Positions 8,632-18,500 of a DNA stretch of 64,000 nucleotides are shown piece after piece. The stretch comes from an uncultured Dysgonomonas sp. (lineage in GTDB: Bacteria > Bacteroidota > Bacteroidia > Bacteroidales > Dysgonomonadaceae). Every line of letters begins with the position of its first letter. The stretch's first letter is position 1. The notes beneath the pieces were generated by a model. That model ran no database searches, was not told where the DNA came from, and saw only the letters and a program-made list of their open reading frames with translations. The position numbers and the translations under genes were made by a program. Where the stretch lies: NCBI RefSeq assembly GCF_900079725.1, contig NZ_LT599032.1, forward strand, positions 2,920,692 through 2,984,691. Reading direction: 5' to 3'.

Positions 8632-10266
8632 TTATTCAAATGGAGTAATAATTGGCACTTTGCTAAAATATGGATGAGTATAATTTAAGAATTGTTTGTT
8701 TGCATCATCCCTCAATTTAATCGTTGGATAATCCCAACTGCCCTCTATATATTCTTTTATACGAGTTAATGTGATTGCTTTGTATTTTCCGTTAAACATA
8801 TAAAAGGTCGGTGTGTTAATAAAAAAAATTGGTTCTACTTCAAAGTCAAGAATGCTATAATCTATATGGAACATAATTTCCAAATGTTCTTGTAGCACTT
8901 GTAAATTTTCACTTAACCAATTTTTCTTAGCCTCTATTTTTATCTCATATCCTCCAAAATTAGTATAATCAGTTCGATAACCAACAGCATCGTACCGAGC
9001 ACGATTATATTTCGTGTCTGAAATAAATATCTTTTTATTATCCTTGTTTACAACAATAAAATCGATCTCTCCCAACCCCTGAATATCTACTTTTACATTT
9101 GATTTTCCTTTTTTTTGTTTGAATGATTTTGTATTTCTACAATAAGGGAACTTGTTAGTAATAAATATTTTTTCGATTTCATTTTCCAGTAAGCGATCAT
9201 GTTCTAAGCCTTTTTTATTCATAAACTTAACCATCCCTTTATTCTGTAACCACTCCGCTGGCATAGTGTTCCAATGAATAGTATTAGATGCGATAACCAT
9301 CATGCTTTCTGCTATTTTGCTATCTCCTATAAGAGATCGTTCTACGTCATCAACAGTATAGGTCAGCATTGGTCTAAACATATATCGTTTCTCTGAATGA
9401 GGTTTAAGAACAGCATCTTCTATACTAAGTTTATTCGCTTTGGTTATCATCAGGCCTGAATAAAACAGGAAAGTATTATCTTCGGATGTATTACATTCAG
9501 CAGCCAAATTAATAGGTAGTACATAAGGTTCTACGGTTTGATTTTGTCTATTGCTAAAATGCTTTTTTATCAGAGGGATTTGACCAATGGCTTTGTTGTA
9601 ATCAATAGAAAAATTATTTTCAATGGCTTGTTTTAATTCTTCCAACGCAGCTTCATCAAAAAATGTTTCATAATCTGTACTAAAGTAGTTCAATAGCAAT
9701 TTATTGAGTTCTCCATAATTATTTTGCCATCCACATGTGAATACGTTTTCTTCAAATTCAACAAAGTAGGCATTGGGAATCATCTTATGATAAGCTATGT
9801 AAATTGAAAATTCATAAATCCAATTTCCTAAATAATATAGTTCCTGCATAATATTCAATGCTTCTTGATATTCAATATTTCTTTTGGCTGTCAATTCAAT
9901 ATCACAAGATTGCTCCAATATCAATTTCAAGATTCTACGATATCGAGGGAAATCAGAATCAATATCATCAGGTAGTTGAAGCCCTCCAAGTTGTTCTATA
10001 TATAAATCAATAGACGCTTCGTGTAATAAGAATACGTAGTGGAAAAATATTTCTGTGTCTTGTTGCAATATCAATGTTCTAAACTGATCTACAAAATACT
10101 CAAAACAGGACGACAATATTTCCTCAACTTCATTGTGGTCATAAGTTGTTATATTCCCATATTTTGAAATGAGGAATTCAGACAATCCTACATTCCAATA
10201 CTTGTCGATAAATGGTTCGTACTCAAAAGTAAGTATTGAATGATTATTTATAGAAACATGAGACAT
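8632..10266 (-). CDS. putative PD-(D/E)XK nuclease-like protein, first gene of a two-gene cassette
   Basis: The protein has 544 residues. The first 380 look largely helical and unlike any family I know. At about 398-420 the sequence GLGEIDFIVVNK...IFISDTKY gives an Asp, a 15-residue gap and then Asp-Thr-Lys. This is the core pattern of the PD-(D/E)XK fold, with D401, D417 and K419 as candidate catalytic residues. A basic patch follows (YNRARYDAVGYRTDY). It is probably cytoplasmic. It forms an operon with the next gene (5 bp gap) and sits between the coupling-protein and DUF3945 genes. Context and motif suggest a nuclease-bearing defence cassette; the substrate is unknown. Confidence 0.5.
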   Translation of the reverse strand: MSHVSINNHSILTFEYEPFIDKYWNVGLSEFLISKYGNITTYDHNEVEEILSSCFEYFVDQFRTLILQQDTEIFFHYVFLLHEASIDLYIEQLGGLQLPDDIDSDFPRYRRILKLILEQSCDIELTAKRNIEYQEALNIMQELYYLGNWIYEFSIYIAYHKMIPNAYFVEFEENVFTCGWQNNYGELNKLLLNYFSTDYETFFDEAALEELKQAIENNFSIDYNKAIGQIPLIKKHFSNRQNQTVEPYVLPINLAAECNTSEDNTFLFYSGLMITKANKLSIEDAVLKPHSEKRYMFRPMLTYTVDDVERSLIGDSKIAESMMVIASNTIHWNTMPAEWLQNKGMVKFMNKKGLEHDRLLENEIEKIFITNKFPYCRNTKSFKQKKGKSNVKVDIQGLGEIDFIVVNKDNKKIFISDTKYNRARYDAVGYRTDYTNFGGYEIKIEAKKNWLSENLQVLQEHLEIMFHIDYSILDFEVEPIFFINTPTFYMFNGKYKAITLTRIKEYIEGSWDYPTIKLRDDANKQFLNYTHPYFSKVPIITPFE

Positions 10267-10398
10267 AGTATTGAAAATTAATATTTAACACCAACAAAGA
10301 TACTCAATTTAGCTTTGAGGTTCTTATTTTCATTGACAGAATTTGGCCTTAAAGTCATTCTAACAAAAAGTCTGAAAAGTCATATATCCCCAGACAAC

Positions 10399-10503
10399 CC
10401 CAGCCACAAGCATCCATCTCATTAAATACTTGCAGTCAACTCATTAGTAAGATGTATTTTCGTTTTGCATTAATGTTAATGCAGAATAAAAACATCATTT
10501 ATT
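10399..10503 (+). promoter_or_regulatory. leader of the DUF3945-type gene: shared motif plus palindrome
   Basis: CCCAGCCACAAGC (10399-10411) and ACTTGC 16 bp later match the leader at 5365. A near-perfect palindrome TGCATTAA-TG-TTAATGCA at 10466-10483 lies 20 bp before the start codon and could be an operator or an RNA hairpin. Confidence 0.5.
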
Positions 10504-12063
10504 ATGGATCAAGACAAAGTAAAATCCGAAGAGCCTAAAGTCTTATTGACCCAAGGCGAAGATGGCAAACTAAAAGTCATCACAGGGGAGAAGGACGGTA
10601 AACTAAAAACCGTTGAACCCACCAAAGCGAATGCCGACCAGTTTTTGAAAGTTGATACCAACAGCAATTTTCTGGAAAATTTCTTCAAAAAAATGTCGGC
10701 ACAGTTCAATCATCCATCGCACACAGGCGTTTATGCCGTCGGGATGTCAGCGGTAGATAAGATAGCTGCTTTTCTTGACAAACTTATCCGTATCGACCAC
10801 ACCGACAAAGCTCTCGATCCGTATCGTCTTAAATTTGACGGTAAGATAAAGATTGACATTGAGCTTACAGGTAAGTTTCAGCCTTTAGACCTCAATAAAC
10901 TCAATTGGAAAGAGACTGAGAAGTTGGGCCTTTCGGGGGATAAGTTGCAGGATGCTCTCAAAGCGATGGTTTACGGGCACAAATCTCCCGGTCTGGTTGA
11001 TATCAAACCTACTATCGACGGCAATGAATTCCCAATGCAAGCTCGCTTATCGCTGGAGCCACAAAAAGATGGCAGCATCAAGTTGGTAACCCATCCCAAA
11101 CAGGAACAACCCGATTTTGAGAAACCATTTATGAATGTAGTCTTTTCCGAACAGGATAAAGAACAGCTACAGAAGACAGGACATGGTGCACGTGTGTATG
11201 ACCTTGAAGTGAATGGAGAGAAAATACCCTCACTTGTATCTCTCGACAAAATGACGAATCGAATTGAAGCCGTACCCCTCTCTGAAATCAATATTCCCCA
11301 GACTTTGAAAAATACACCTCTTTCTCCCGAACAGCAGCAGGGATTGAGAGAAGGTAAAGCGGTATGGGTTGAGGGCATGGATAAAAAGGTCAAACCAGGA
11401 GAAGAACCACAAAAAATAGATCGTTTTGTACAGTTCAATGCCGTCAATAAGAATTTTGATTTTAAGTTCAGCGACGAGCAACGGCAACAGCATAAGGAGC
11501 AGCGACAAGCCAAACAGAGCGAAGGGCAAGCACAGGAAAAGCCATTACCAAAAGCCCGTAAAGTTGATGAGGTCTGGATTTATTCTAAGCAAGGAGGTGT
11601 ACAACTTAGTAAAGAAGAGTTTACCAAGCTGTGTAATAAAGAGCCAATCTTTGTTGAGGGCATGCAATCCCGCCCGAAACAGCAACAAGCTGATGCATCG
11701 GGAGCACAAAAAGTGGAAGCTACCGACCAGAAAGGACAGAAGTATAATGCATGGGTATGGGTTGACGAAAACAGAGATAAAGTTCGCCATACCTCTAAGC
11801 ATCCCGATCAAGTGCGAGCCATTGAAGCGAAACAAGCTGCCAAGGATTCTCAGAAGGTGACTCCTGCTGCCGAGAGCAAAACACAGGTCGCTGTCAATAA
11901 TGAGGGCAAGACTAACGAGGCAACCAAATATTCCAAAGAGCCGCTAAAACAAGGTCAGACACAGCCCACCGCCAAGCAAGTCGAAAAGAAGGAGCAAAAA
12001 CAGCAACAGGAACAAAAACAATCTCCTGCCGCTCCGAAAAAAAGTAAAGGGCGAAAAATGTAG
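10504..12063 (+). CDS. DUF3945/DUF4099-type ICE protein
   Basis: The protein has 519 residues, is hydrophilic and lacks a signal peptide. It contains repeated units of the DUF3945 type: LNKLNWKETEKLGLSG (about 128-143) and, further on, LSPEQQQGLREGKAVWVEG (about 272-290). A partial later copy carries PIFVEGMQ. The C-terminal 100 residues are a low-complexity Gln/Lys/Glu tail ending KKSKGRKM. Proteins of this kind precede topB in many Bacteroidales conjugative elements and probably bind DNA or help processing; the exact role is unknown. The topB start lies 35 bp downstream. Confidence 0.8.
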   Translation: MDQDKVKSEEPKVLLTQGEDGKLKVITGEKDGKLKTVEPTKANADQFLKVDTNSNFLENFFKKMSAQFNHPSHTGVYAVGMSAVDKIAAFLDKLIRIDHTDKALDPYRLKFDGKIKIDIELTGKFQPLDLNKLNWKETEKLGLSGDKLQDALKAMVYGHKSPGLVDIKPTIDGNEFPMQARLSLEPQKDGSIKLVTHPKQEQPDFEKPFMNVVFSEQDKEQLQKTGHGARVYDLEVNGEKIPSLVSLDKMTNRIEAVPLSEINIPQTLKNTPLSPEQQQGLREGKAVWVEGMDKKVKPGEEPQKIDRFVQFNAVNKNFDFKFSDEQRQQHKEQRQAKQSEGQAQEKPLPKARKVDEVWIYSKQGGVQLSKEEFTKLCNKEPIFVEGMQSRPKQQQADASGAQKVEATDQKGQKYNAWVWVDENRDKVRHTSKHPDQVRAIEAKQAAKDSQKVTPAAESKTQVAVNNEGKTNEATKYSKEPLKQGQTQPTAKQVEKKEQKQQQEQKQSPAAPKKSKGRKM

Positions 12064-12098
12064 TTTTTATGATCCACCACTAAAAAATCAATGTTACA

Positions 12099-14210
12099 AT
12101 GAAAATAATAATAGCAGAAAAACCCTCTGTGGCTAAGAGTATAGCAGCCATAGTCGGAGCAAACAATAAAAAAGAGGGCTATATGGAAGGTAACGGATAT
12201 GCCGTTACGTGGGCTTTCGGTCACTTGGTAGGACTCGCCATGCCGGAGCATTATGGTATCACAGGCTTTCAGAAAGAGAACCTGCCGATACTTCCTAAAG
12301 AATTTAAACTCTTGCCTCGACAAGTCAAAGAGGATAAAGAATACAAAAACGATCCCGGTGTGATGAAACAACTAAAGGTTATCCGCGAGTTATTCCATCG
12401 TGGAGAATCTATAATTGTGGCAACCGATGCCGGACGTGAAGGGGAACTCATATTCCGCTATATATATGAATATATAGGATGCACCCTTCCGTTTGAAAGG
12501 CTTTGGATCAGTTCGCTAACAGACCGAGCCATCAAAGACGGCTTTAAAATGCTTCGCTCCGGAGCCGATTATGACAATCTGTATGCTTCTGCCAAAGCCC
12601 GCAGTACCGCTGATTGGCTTGTTGGAATCAATAGTAGTCAAGCCCTTTCTATTTCGGCAGGGTATGGAGTTTGGTCTTTGGGCAGAGTGCAAACCCCAAC
12701 ACTGGCAATTATTTGCAGCAGGTATCTGGAAAATAAAGATTTCAAGCCACAGACTTATTTTCGCTTGAAATTGCAGACAAAAAAAGAAGCTACTACTTTT
12801 GCTGTTCATTCGGTGGATAAGTTCGATACCCGAATCCATGCCGAAGAAATTACGGCAAAGGTCAAAGCTGCGGGAAAGATATTCGTTACAGCCGTAGAAC
12901 GAAAGGAAGTCAAACAAGAACCACTCTTGCTGTACGATCTTACCACACTTCAAAAAGAAGCCAATAGTAAACATGGTTTTTCGGCAGACAAAACGCTGAC
13001 AATAGCTCAAAGTCTGTATGAAGCAAAGAAAATATCCTATCCACGAACAGGTAGCCGTTATATTTCCGAAGATGTTCTAGAGGAAATACCACATTTGATT
13101 GCGACACTACGGTCACACCCTCTTTTCGGGAAATACATAGATGGCAGATTTGATACCACGCTCAATACCCGTTCGGTCAATGATGCTAAAGTGACCGACC
13201 ATCATGCACTGATTATTACGGAAGAATCTGCTACCAATTTATCCAAAGACGAACAGTCTATCTACGATATGGTTGCCGGACGTATGCTCGAAGCCTTTGG
13301 CGAACGTTGCATCAAAGAGAACACCACCGTATCATTGGATACCGATGGCGTACACTTTTCCTGCAAAGGGAGCGTTACACTCGTCCCCGGCTGGAGGGCG
13401 GTATTTGATGCTAAAGACGAGCCAAACGATGGAGAAGATGAAAACTCAACTTTACCTGCTTTAGTTGAGGGAGATCGTTTGTTGATTCGTGATTGCGAGA
13501 TTCAGGAAAAGCAAACCAAGCCTCGTCCATTGCATACGGAGGCAAGTTTGCTTAGTTCAATGGAATCCGCAGGTAAAGAAGTAGAGGACGAACAACAGCG
13601 TGAAGCCATGAAAGAGTGTGGTATCGGGACACCCGCTACCCGTGCATCCATTATCGAAACATTATTTTCCCGTGAGTATATCATCAGAGAGAAAAAGTCC
13701 CTTGTTCCGACCAATAAAGGATTGGTGGTCTATCTGGCTGTAAAGGACAAAAAGATAGCCGACGTAGCCATGACAGGACAATGGGAGGAAGCCTTAAACA
13801 AAATAGCTTCGGGAGAAATGGATGCTGCTGCATTCCACAAAGGAATAGAAATCTATGCCTCGCAGATAACTACGGAGCTACTTTCTACCACCATTGAACG
13901 GACAGATAATCGCAATACTTGTCCCTGTCCTAAATGTAAAAATGGGCAGATGGTATTTTACCCGAAGGTGGTAAAATGTAAGGATGAAAACTGCGGGCTG
14001 ACTGTATTTAGAACCGTTGCTAAAAAAGAACTGACGGATGGGCAACTCAATGACCTTTTGATGAACGGCAAGACTGCACTTGTAAAAGGTTTTGTAAGTT
14101 CTAAGACCGGAAGCACTTTTGATGCTACAGTTAAATTTGATGCGGACTATAAAACAGTCTTTGAGTTCCCGCCACGCAAAGGTGACAGCAAAAAACGACG
14201 TTCTAAGTAA
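12099..14210 (+). CDS. topB: DNA topoisomerase III (type IA)
   Basis: The protein has 703 residues. The TOPRIM domain starts with IIAEKPSVAKSIA (catalytic Glu7) and carries the acidic motif ATDAGREGELI at about 108-118. The active-site tyrosine is in KKISYPRTGSRYIS (Tyr314). A C-terminal zinc-ribbon-like region (about 606-632) has four cysteines: two in CPKC and two in CKDENC. The length is normal for plasmid- and ICE-borne TopB enzymes, which relax and decatenate single-strand-containing DNA during transfer. The motif CCACTAAAAAATCA lies at 12077-12090, just upstream. A convergent GNAT gene stops 2 bp after this one. Confidence 0.95.
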   Translation: MKIIIAEKPSVAKSIAAIVGANNKKEGYMEGNGYAVTWAFGHLVGLAMPEHYGITGFQKENLPILPKEFKLLPRQVKEDKEYKNDPGVMKQLKVIRELFHRGESIIVATDAGREGELIFRYIYEYIGCTLPFERLWISSLTDRAIKDGFKMLRSGADYDNLYASAKARSTADWLVGINSSQALSISAGYGVWSLGRVQTPTLAIICSRYLENKDFKPQTYFRLKLQTKKEATTFAVHSVDKFDTRIHAEEITAKVKAAGKIFVTAVERKEVKQEPLLLYDLTTLQKEANSKHGFSADKTLTIAQSLYEAKKISYPRTGSRYISEDVLEEIPHLIATLRSHPLFGKYIDGRFDTTLNTRSVNDAKVTDHHALIITEESATNLSKDEQSIYDMVAGRMLEAFGERCIKENTTVSLDTDGVHFSCKGSVTLVPGWRAVFDAKDEPNDGEDENSTLPALVEGDRLLIRDCEIQEKQTKPRPLHTEASLLSSMESAGKEVEDEQQREAMKECGIGTPATRASIIETLFSREYIIREKKSLVPTNKGLVVYLAVKDKKIADVAMTGQWEEALNKIASGEMDAAAFHKGIEIYASQITTELLSTTIERTDNRNTCPCPKCKNGQMVFYPKVVKCKDENCGLTVFRTVAKKELTDGQLNDLLMNGKTALVKGFVSSKTGSTFDATVKFDADYKTVFEFPPRKGDSKKRRSK

Positions 14211-14212
14211 AA

Positions 14213-14863
14213 TTATAGATCCAATTTCATATTATAGTTGTAATAACAGCCCTTCTTCAGTTGAATTTCACCTTCATCCAATTTCAGGAATCCTAATCGG
14301 TTATAAAAAGTGACGTTTTCCGGAAGTTGGGTTGTTAAACCAACAATATGACATATTCGATTTATAGATCTCAATTTTTGTAAGCAATCGTCAATCATAT
14401 AAGAACCAATCCCGGAGCCCTGATAGTTGGCTTTTATGGCAACCATCGACAAATAATAATAGTCATTGGTTCCGATGGCATTTGTTAGAAGCTCTTTATT
14501 GAGAGAATCCATCTTAAGCATTGTGCGTAAAGCAGAGAGTCCAAAATTCATAATAAATCGGGGTAATCCGATCTTGAAATAATCGCGAAGTTCAGATTTT
14601 ACTCCATTGGAAGGTAATAAGCTAAATACTCCTATTATTTCCATTGAGTTTTTCATTCTAACGACTTTTGTCACAGCTTGTCTTCTGTTTATGAGGTATA
14701 GATTGGTCTTAAATAACCAGAACAATCCGTCTCGCAATTTATCCTTATTTACGAAGATTGAAGCATAAGCAAGATTCGATTCAAAAGCATCTACTAAAAT
14801 AGTAGCGACTTCTTCATATTCAGATTCTTTCAATCTATCTATTCGGACATCAGGTAAGGACAT
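14213..14863 (-). CDS. GNAT family N-acetyltransferase (ICE cargo)
   Basis: The protein has 216 residues. The acetyl-CoA site is visible as YYLSMVAIKANYQGSGIGSY (about 135-154), a Q-x-x-G-x-G/A core after the family's beta-4 strand. LPENVTFYNRLGFLKL (about 184-199) is the characteristic C-terminal block. The substrate cannot be told; antibiotic, peptide and small-metabolite acetylation are all possible. It lies opposite to the ICE backbone, with its stop 2 bp from that of topB. That is the same convergent cargo arrangement seen at three other junctions of this element. Confidence 0.8.
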   Translation of the reverse strand: MSLPDVRIDRLKESEYEEVATILVDAFESNLAYASIFVNKDKLRDGLFWLFKTNLYLINRRQAVTKVVRMKNSMEIIGVFSLLPSNGVKSELRDYFKIGLPRFIMNFGLSALRTMLKMDSLNKELLTNAIGTNDYYYLSMVAIKANYQGSGIGSYMIDDCLQKLRSINRICHIVGLTTQLPENVTFYNRLGFLKLDEGEIQLKKGCYYNYNMKLDL

Positions 14864-15027
14864 GACAATTGCTTATTGATATTACGATTCAATTAATCAT
14901 ACAAATTTAAATATAAGCGATTGGATACGCAATGACACCAAGAAAGAAGCGACCATTGAAATAATAATTTCACTATCTTTACCACTGAAAGGTCTTTGTT
15001 CTACGATTCGGAATAGTCGTTTAACAT

Positions 15028-15097
15028 TGATTTTTTAGTGGTGGCATCCGAGGCTAAGCTTCGGATGCTTTTTCTTTTTCTCACTACTAAAAAATCA
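15028..15097 (+). promoter_or_regulatory. inverted leader motifs enclosing an intrinsic-terminator hairpin
   Basis: TGATTTTTTAGTGG (15028-15041) is the exact reverse complement of the leader motif seen before mobA and topB. A direct copy with one mismatch, CTACTAAAAAATCA, lies at 15084-15097, just before the DUF1896 start. Between them GCATCCGA...TCGGATGC (15044-15068) forms a hairpin followed by a T-rich tract. The arrangement could be an attenuator or leader RNA controlling the downstream pair of genes. Structure is seen; function is inferred. Confidence 0.5.
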
Positions 15098-15102
15098 ACG
15101 AT

Positions 15103-15546
15103 ATGGCAACAAAACCAAATACTTCAGCCGTAAAATTCTCTTATTTTCGGCTATCTCTATTATCCTACCTGCGAGATACACATCCCACTAAAGCTACCGA
15201 CCTCGATTTTATTGCTGTACGTGGTGATTCCGCAGCAGAAACATACAGCCAAGCTATAAAAGCAGGTCATACACATGACGAAGCAGAAGCAATCTCTTCG
15301 CAAGTCCTGTATGAAGGTTTATATTTCTCCACCTACCGAACCCTTGTGACTATTCTTTGGGAAGAATTTTCCGAAGAAGTAGACCCATCCCAAGCCGAAG
15401 GTATAGCAATGGAGTTATTGCCCCGACTTACGGATACGATTCAAAAATACACCCTGTCTGATGATTTTGCCGATACACTACAGTACAATCAGTTTTACAC
15501 GGAGCTGACTGGCGAAATACAAATACTGCTCGAAAATGGCTTATAA
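15103..15546 (+). CDS. DUF1896 family protein
   Basis: The protein has 147 residues and is acidic and probably cytoplasmic. The N-terminus [18 protein letters not shown] and the segment [19 protein letters not shown] are typical of the DUF1896 family. These small proteins precede the giant methylase-helicase gene in Bacteroidales conjugative elements. Its last 11 bases overlap the start of that gene, so translation is coupled. The function is unknown. The start at 15103 is 5 bp after the conserved leader motif. Confidence 0.8.
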   Translation: MATKPNTSAVKFSYFRLSLLSYLRDTHPTKATDLDFIAVRGDSAAETYSQAIKAGHTHDEAEAISSQVLYEGLYFSTYRTLVTILWEEFSEEVDPSQAEGIAMELLPRLTDTIQKYTLSDDFADTLQYNQFYTELTGEIQILLENGL

Positions 15547-18500
15547 TAAGAAAGCCCATCTTCGGGATAATATCGAGGCGATCCGTATTGCATTCGCACT
15601 CGATAAAGAGAAAAGGCAGGCTACCGATGATGAAAAAGAGAAACTGTCAGCCTATTCCGGCTTCGGAGGGATAAAAGCCGTGTTGAATCCCACCGCCAAA
15701 CAGGAAGATATACAATATTGGAAAGCCTCGGAGCATGATTTATTCCCACTTGTAACTGAATTGCACCAAGTATTACGGGATGGAGCCAAAGATGATACCG
15801 AATATAAACGCTATGTCAGCTCACTCAAAAATTCGGTGCTGACCGCTTTTTATACACCCAAGCCCGTTGTTGATGCCTTAGCACTTGCTCTGAATAACAG
15901 CGGTATCAAACCTCAACGTTTTCTTGAACCGAGTGCCGGAGCCGGAGCGTTTATAGCTTCATTCAAAGAAACTGCTCCTGATGCAGAAGTAACAGGTTTT
16001 GAAAAAGATCTGCTGACGGGTAAGATTCTCTCACATCTTCATCCGCAGGACAACATACGGATTGAAGGCTATGAAAAAATGGAAGGACGTTATGCACAGC
16101 ATTATGATGTAATAGCTTCGAACATTCCTTTTGGTGATGTGGCTGTATTTGATCCTTTGCTCTCCAAGCACGATATACCCGCAGTGAGCCAATCGACAAA
16201 GGCCATCCACAATTATTTTTTCACTAAAAGTGTGATGGCTGCACATGAGGGTGGTTTGATAGCTTTTATCACTTCACAGGGCGTTCTCAATTCGGAGCAG
16301 AACAAGCCGATTCGTGAACACTTGATGAATAGTTGCAATGTCGTATCGGCTATTCGCCTGCCCAACAACCTCTTTGCCGAGGAAGCAGGGACGGAAGTCG
16401 GCAGCGACCTGATTATCCTGCAACGTAAGAATACAACTATTTTACCAAGCCAACGCCAACAAGACTTTATAGAATCCCGCAAGTTATCCAACGGTATATC
16501 TGTAAACAATTTGTTCAAAGACTTCGACAGGGTGATACAGACTGATGTAAAAGTAGGTACTGACCCTTACGGAAAACCTGCAATGGAATTTACCCACTCT
16601 GGAGGAACGGAAGCCATTGCAGCTACATTATACCGGATGCTGAATGAAGATTTTTCCAAGCATCTCGATCTGGAGCATTACTTATTTCATGCTTCGGAGA
16701 AACAGGAGCAACAAACAACTGTAGCTTCTGTACAGGAAATATCTGTATCGGATATGGTAGAGCTAAGCCCTAAATCGGCTTATGAACCTATTGAAGAAGA
16801 TTTAGTTCTTTTCCATCCTTTTGCAGAAGCCAGAAACCGCAAAGCATGGGCGGAACTGTCCGAGCAGGAGAGAAAAGTAGTTGTGGAACCACACATTGAC
16901 CAAGCCAAAGAAGAAACGAAAGCTGTACCAACAACAGAAAAAAAAGATACAATCATCAAGGATGAAGCCAGCGGATTGTTTGTAAATACGAATACCGGAG
17001 AAGTTATAGAACAAAAGGAAGTACCGCCACCTGATATGCAGCAACAGCCGATTGTTTCCTTGTACGACTTGTTTGGTTTTTCAGCCGAAGAACGTTCGCA
17101 GATAAAACAACCCAAACGTTCCCGCCGCCGTATGCCCATACCACAGCCTAAAGCCAGTCAGCAAAAGGAGGTACAACCGAAAATCCCGACAACAAGCAAA
17201 CCCTCTGAAACACCCGAACAACGTGCCGAACGTTTGGAAAAAGAAAGGGCGGAACGGTTAAAGCCTATTCCGATGCCGATGCCCGAAAATGGATTGCCGA
17301 AACATTATAAGGATGGTTCATTAGTCACTGATACGGATAATCGTATCGGCTACCTACGTGATATGGACAAACATCAACCCATGTTCCATCCGTTGGAATT
17401 ATCACCCAATGAACAAAAACGGGCATCCCTCTATATCGAGATACGCGATACCTACAACCACTTGTATAACAACGAAGCCGATACATTGAAAGAGAATCCA
17501 GCATTACGCCAAATGCTCAATCGCCTGTATGATGATTTTATACAAAAATTCGGAAACCTGAACGATGCAAAAAATCTCGACCTCATCAAGATGGATGCCA
17601 CAGGGCGAGAAATACTCTCGTTGGAACGCTACCGGGAGGGCAAAGCGATAAAGGCTGATATCTTTGAACGTCCCGTAGCCTTTAATCCCGATGAGATTTC
17701 CAAAGTGGATAATGCATACGAAGCTCTTGTCTCCAGTCTAAACAAATATGGGGCGGTAAACCCCGATTATATGGTTTCGCTTACCGGAGGAACAAAAGAG
17801 GAATTATTTGACGAGTTGAAAGGTAAAATCTATTTCAACCCCTTGATATACGGCTATGAAGTTGCCGATAAGTTTATTTCCGGCAATGTCGTATCCAAAG
17901 CCGATGAGATAGAATTGTTCTTTAATCGAAACCCCGAAAAACGGATAGAGGAATCACTGAATGCCCTGCGGGAAGCGATACCCAAACCGATAGCCTTCGA
18001 CGATTTGGATTTCAATTTTGGCGAACGCTGGATACCTACGGGTATATACGCCGCTTTTGCTTCACATCTTTTTGAAACGGATGTCAATATCCACTATGCA
18101 CAGAGCCGGGATGAGTTTAGCATAAATTCTAACACTAAAAATGCTAAGATCAGTGATCAATATGCAGTCAAGGGCGAAAGCCGCACCTTTGATGGTATTG
18201 CCCTGATGCGCCATGCCTTGCATGATACCACTCCCGATATTACAAAAACGGTCAGGGTGGATGGCAAGGATACGAAAGTACGGGACGGAGAAGCAATACA
18301 GCTTGCCAATACTAAGATAGATGAGATGCGTAACGGCTTTTCAGATTGGCTCAGAGAACAAGCTCCCGAATTTAAAGACCGACTTGCCGATATGTATAAT
18401 CGAACATTCAATTGTTTTGTACGACCGGAATACGACGGTTCGCACCAGACTTTTCCCGGACTCGATCTAAAAGGCTTAGGCATTCCCGACTTATACAAGA

